64,000 nucleotides of DNA from assembly GCA_036526255.1 (NCBI GenBank), contig DATCYW010000079.1:1-64000 (forward strand). The letters run 5' to 3'. The position numbers were made by a program, and so were the translations under genes. This document shows, piece after piece, positions 61,952 through 64,000 of this stretch (the stretch's first letter is position 1; each line of letters opens with the position of its first letter). The stretch is from Malonomonas sp036526255. Lineage in GTDB: Bacteria > Desulfobacterota > Desulfuromonadia > Desulfuromonadales > Geopsychrobacteraceae. The notes under the pieces were generated by a model. That model was given only the letters and a program-made list of their open reading frames with translations, was not told the DNA's origin and ran no database searches.

Positions 61952-62299
61952 TTACTCCTTTACGGCGAAGACTTTCGCAAAACAGCTATCTGCGTCCTTG
62001 TTCACCTGTGCGCGCAACTGACGAAACCCCTGCAACAATTCCAGCGCAGCTGCCGTCAATGAGGTTGCGCCGCCAGCTTTGCCGCCGATGCGCCGCTCGA
62101 GCAGCGGGAAGGGGGCGGATTCCTCCATCGCCTGCAGCTGCGACCAGGCCTTGCGATAGGAGATGCCCAACTCGCGGGCGGCGGCGTTGATCGAACCGCT
62201 CTGATTCACCGCGCATAGCAGCCGGTAGCGACCGTCGCCCAGAAATGGCTGGCCGTTATGTTCCAGCCAGACCTTGGAGCGGACGGAAAAATTACTCAT
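61952..62299 (-). CDS. modE: ModE-like winged-helix regulator lacking molybdate-binding domains
   Basis: A 115-residue single-domain protein (LCAVNQSGSINAAARELGISYRKAWSQLQAME, LLERRIGGKAGGATSLTAAALELL), the N-terminal HTH of ModE. The tandem MOP domains that bind molybdate in E. coli ModE are absent, so sensing must differ or be lost. ATG 62299 overlaps the mobB end by 4 bases; longer frame to 62329 lies within mobB. Confidence 0.88.
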   Translation of the reverse strand: MSNFSVRSKVWLEHNGQPFLGDGRYRLLCAVNQSGSINAAARELGISYRKAWSQLQAMEESAPFPLLERRIGGKAGGATSLTAAALELLQGFRQLRAQVNKDADSCFAKVFAVKE

Positions 62300-62802
62300 G
62301 GCAGAAATTTCGCCACAATCAGATCGCACAGGCCGTCGGCATCATTGATGTCGTAAACCGGCACATCCAGCTCCAGCGGACTGTCGCTGGCAACGGCGAA
62401 CAGGCAGGGGTCGTGCTCCTCGCCGCGGCAGAGCAGCTTCTCGCTGCGCTCGCGGCGGTGCACCTCGATCTTCGGCATGCTGCTGCGCTTGAAGCCTTCG
62501 GTCAGGACGATATCCAGATCGCTGCAATAATTGGCGATGGTCTCGGTCAGCAGCGGCTCGCTGCCCTGATTCTGTTTGACCATGGCGACCTTCTCCGGCG
62601 AGGTGAGCAGCGTGGTGTCGGCACCGGCCGCGGTCAGTCGCCAGGAATCCTTCCCTTCGTGGTCGATGCTGAAGCTGTGGGCGTCATGCTTGACCGCGCC
62701 AACCCGGTAGCCGCGCCGTTTCATTTCAGTGATCAGTTTCTCCAGCAGGGTGGTTTTTCCGGTACCGCTTTTGGCGACAATTGAGACGACAGGCGGGGTC
62801 AT
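62296..62802 (-). CDS. mobB: Molybdopterin-guanine dinucleotide biosynthesis adaptor MobB
   Basis: A 168-residue P-loop GTPase-type protein: VSIVAKSGTGKTTLLEKLI (Walker A), VGAVKHDAHSFSIDHEGKDS and IVLTEGFKRSSMPKIEVHR. Helps MobA attach GMP to molybdopterin. Overlaps mobA by 4 bases. Confidence 0.94.
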   Translation of the reverse strand: MTPPVVSIVAKSGTGKTTLLEKLITEMKRRGYRVGAVKHDAHSFSIDHEGKDSWRLTAAGADTTLLTSPEKVAMVKQNQGSEPLLTETIANYCSDLDIVLTEGFKRSSMPKIEVHRRERSEKLLCRGEEHDPCLFAVASDSPLELDVPVYDINDADGLCDLIVAKFLP

Positions 62803-63398
62803 TGGCTCTCCTTTTTGATCTGGGCCAGCTGTTCTGGGGTGTTGATGTTGATCAGCGAGCGCTGCCAGCCGTCCGGCAGCTGTGGCGGTTCAAGATAGCG
62901 GATGGCGATGCGCTGATAGAAATCGTAGATACGGAACTGGTTCTGCTGCAGCATCGCTTCCATCTGCGGCAGGCAATTTTTATGGTAGAGGGCGAAGACC
63001 GGTTCGTAACCGGACGCGGTTCGCGGCACCACGGCATCAACTCCCTGACGGTTCTGCAGCAGGGCGGCGACGATCCGCGCATCCGGAAAGGGCATGTCGC
63101 AGGGGGCGACGAAAATCCAGTCGGTGGTCGCGGTTTTCAGGCCGGTGTGCAGCCCGCCCAGCGCGCTGCCGGGGTAGAGATCGGCGATCGCCGGGATTCC
63201 GGGGCGGACCAGGTCGGGGCGGTCGCCGGCGATGATAATCCGGCTGAAAAAGCTCTGCAGCAGCTGCAGTGAACGCTCGAACAGTGACTGTCCGGAGAGT
63301 TCCAGCTGCGCTTTGTCGGTGCCCATGCGGCGGCTTTTGCCCCCGGCCAGGATGACTCCGGTGACATCCGGATATGTATCGGTGTGCGGTATCTGCAT
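62799..63398 (-). CDS. mobA: Molybdenum cofactor guanylyltransferase
   Basis: A 199-residue MobA with the nucleotide site VTGVILAGGKSRRMGTDKAQL and ITDLYPG-like/APCDMPF segments. It transfers GMP to Mo-molybdopterin for MGD-type enzymes such as formate dehydrogenase and nitrate reductase. Start ATG 63398 has no ribosome site; the -10 box lies only eight bases upstream, so a leaderless message is likely. It heads the minus-strand cluster mobA-mobB-modE-modA-modB-modC-moeA. Confidence 0.94.
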   Translation of the reverse strand: MQIPHTDTYPDVTGVILAGGKSRRMGTDKAQLELSGQSLFERSLQLLQSFFSRIIIAGDRPDLVRPGIPAIADLYPGSALGGLHTGLKTATTDWIFVAPCDMPFPDARIVAALLQNRQGVDAVVPRTASGYEPVFALYHKNCLPQMEAMLQQNQFRIYDFYQRIAIRYLEPPQLPDGWQRSLININTPEQLAQIKKESQ

Positions 63399-63406
63399 AG
63401 CGACTT

Positions 63407-63434
63407 ATTATAGGGAAATCTTCCCGCCTTTCAA
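63407..63434 (-). promoter_or_regulatory. Promoter of the molybdenum cluster
   Basis: Minus strand TTGAAA (63429-63434), 16-base spacer, TATAAT (63407-63412). Only eight bases separate the -10 from the mobA ATG, so transcription would begin at or next to the start codon. No ModE or Moco riboswitch motif recognised. Confidence 0.6.
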
Positions 63435-63705
63435 GGGCTATTTGATGAGGGAATTCAGTTGGTTTTAGACGAGTGCAAAATTTATGTTTTCCTGCTGCTT
63501 GCCAGCGCAGAACCTCTGGTTATGCTTCAGAACAGTAACCGTTTGCAGGAACCGTTTCACTTCGGTAACAGGATTTCGCGTCATTTAGGTTGTTTATCCT
63601 ATGGTCGGGCTGAAAAACTCATTAATTCCATCGCTTGGTCGTCATGTTGCAAACAGCCTGCCTGAGACCCACAAATTGTAAACAATGAACTGCAGGAGGG
63701 ATGCC
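63435..63705. other. Intergenic region before the pyruvate-kinase-like gene
   Basis: 271 bases between the molybdenum-cluster promoter and the next plus-strand gene. A 68-codon frame at 63459 has no ribosome site or family features and is discounted. No terminator or clear promoter seen; GGAGG at 63695-63699 belongs to the gene at 63706. Confidence 0.5.
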
Positions 63706-64000
63706 GTGAAGCGGAAAAATGTGCAAATCATCTGTACTGTCGGGCCGACATCTTTGAACCAGCGGGTGCTGCGTTGTCTGGAAGTACGCAATGTTTCACT
63801 GGTGCGTCTCAACATGTCGCATATCGATATTGACAAGTTGCCGCTCTATCTGGAGATTCTCAAGCAGTTTTCGATTCCGATTGCCATCGATACCGAGGGC
63901 TCGCAGATTCGCACCGGGATCGTGGAGAGCGGGACGCTCAACTTTCACCTGAATGACATCGTGCGGATTCATTCCACAGAAATCAGCTGCGATCAGAAAA
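63706..64000 (+). CDS. Pyruvate-kinase-like protein (3' partial)
   Basis: Only the first 98 codons are visible. GTG start behind GGAGG. KNVQIICTVGPTSLNQRVL, VSLVRLNMSHIDID and IAIDTEGSQIRTG correspond to the N-terminal TIM-barrel motifs of pyruvate kinase (normally CTIGPAS, RLNFSHG, DTKGPEIR). The variants (MSHI, DTEGSQIR) differ from ordinary glycolytic PykF, so it could be one of the divergent pyruvate-kinase-like proteins instead. The rest is outside the window. Confidence 0.72.
   Translation, partial: MKRKNVQIICTVGPTSLNQRVLRCLEVRNVSLVRLNMSHIDIDKLPLYLEILKQFSIPIAIDTEGSQIRTGIVESGTLNFHLNDIVRIHSTEISCDQK

Noticed and set aside
63399..63480. Moco riboswitch or ModE operator before mobA
   Set aside because: No space for a leader, and no ModE-type palindrome seen.
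63459..63665. 68-codon plus-strand frame
   Set aside because: No ribosome site, no family features, in an intergenic region.
1..64000. tRNA, rRNA, insertion sequences, prophage
   Set aside because: None recognised by eye; a short tRNA could be missed, which tRNAscan-SE would settle.

Overview
The window looks like a chromosomal segment of a Desulfuromonadales-type bacterium (Geobacter, Desulfuromonas or Pelobacter relatives). This rests on dense multihaem c-type cytochromes, a menaquinol-type FrdCAB enzyme of the Geobacter Frd/Sdh kind, a MucR-family regulator, acidic-tail receiver proteins, and NtrC-type control. Base composition is moderately GC-rich. I saw no rRNA, tRNA, insertion sequence, prophage or CRISPR array.

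Layout. (1) 1-19600, plus strand: a large electron-transfer locus. It encodes an NHL-propeller/SPOR-like/dihaem fusion (cut by the window edge), a 12-haem cytochrome, a 694-residue outer-membrane beta-barrel candidate, three proteins with CsgG/TolB-like N-terminal folds (two lipoproteins and one with Ig-like C-terminal regions), a double parvulin-type PPIase, a 26-haem lipoprotein and a 16-haem cytochrome of the doubled-CXXCH type, NHL and YVTN beta-propellers, three paralogous OmcS/OmcE-like cytochromes and a pentahaem cytochrome with an inserted FN3-like region. I count 78 CXXCH motifs plus two CX5CH motifs. (2) 19633-28862: HAMP protein, M23 peptidase, secA, a receiver-GAF-histidine kinase, argJ, deoC, deoB. 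(3) 28896-32030 and on to 34194: DUF2914-like protein, MucR-like regulator, dGTPase, two CheW-like proteins and a receiver protein with a very acidic repeat-containing tail. (4) valS, then frdCAB behind a promoter with an overlapping palindrome and a structured leader. (5) 40884-48549: GAF-GGDEF cyclase, a truncated PrmA-like methyltransferase, an AEC permease, a tiny secreted repeat protein divergent from an NtrBC-like pair, then TlpA/ResA and CcdA. (6) 48591-55510, minus strand: pstS, pstCAB, phoU, phoB, phoR with two Pho-box-like sites. (7) DUF937 and DUF3597 proteins, an Old Yellow Enzyme, then a minus-strand molybdenum cluster mobA-mobB-modE-modA-modB-modC-moeA, and the start of a pyruvate-kinase-like gene.

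How it fits together. The first 19.6 kb could carry electrons across the outer membrane and outward: beta-barrel plus periplasmic and lipoprotein cytochromes, the OmcS-like proteins as potential filament subunits, propellers and a PPIase as assembly factors, and CsgG-like proteins as an envelope assembly or export device. TlpA and CcdA further along would supply reduced thiols for haem attachment. FrdCAB links the menaquinone pool to succinate/fumarate. The strongest candidate for an undescribed system is this cytochrome locus with its CsgG-like trio; the second is the small secreted repeat protein with a sigma-54-like promoter beside an NtrBC-like pair. All functions are inferred from sequence patterns recognised by eye; no database search was possible.
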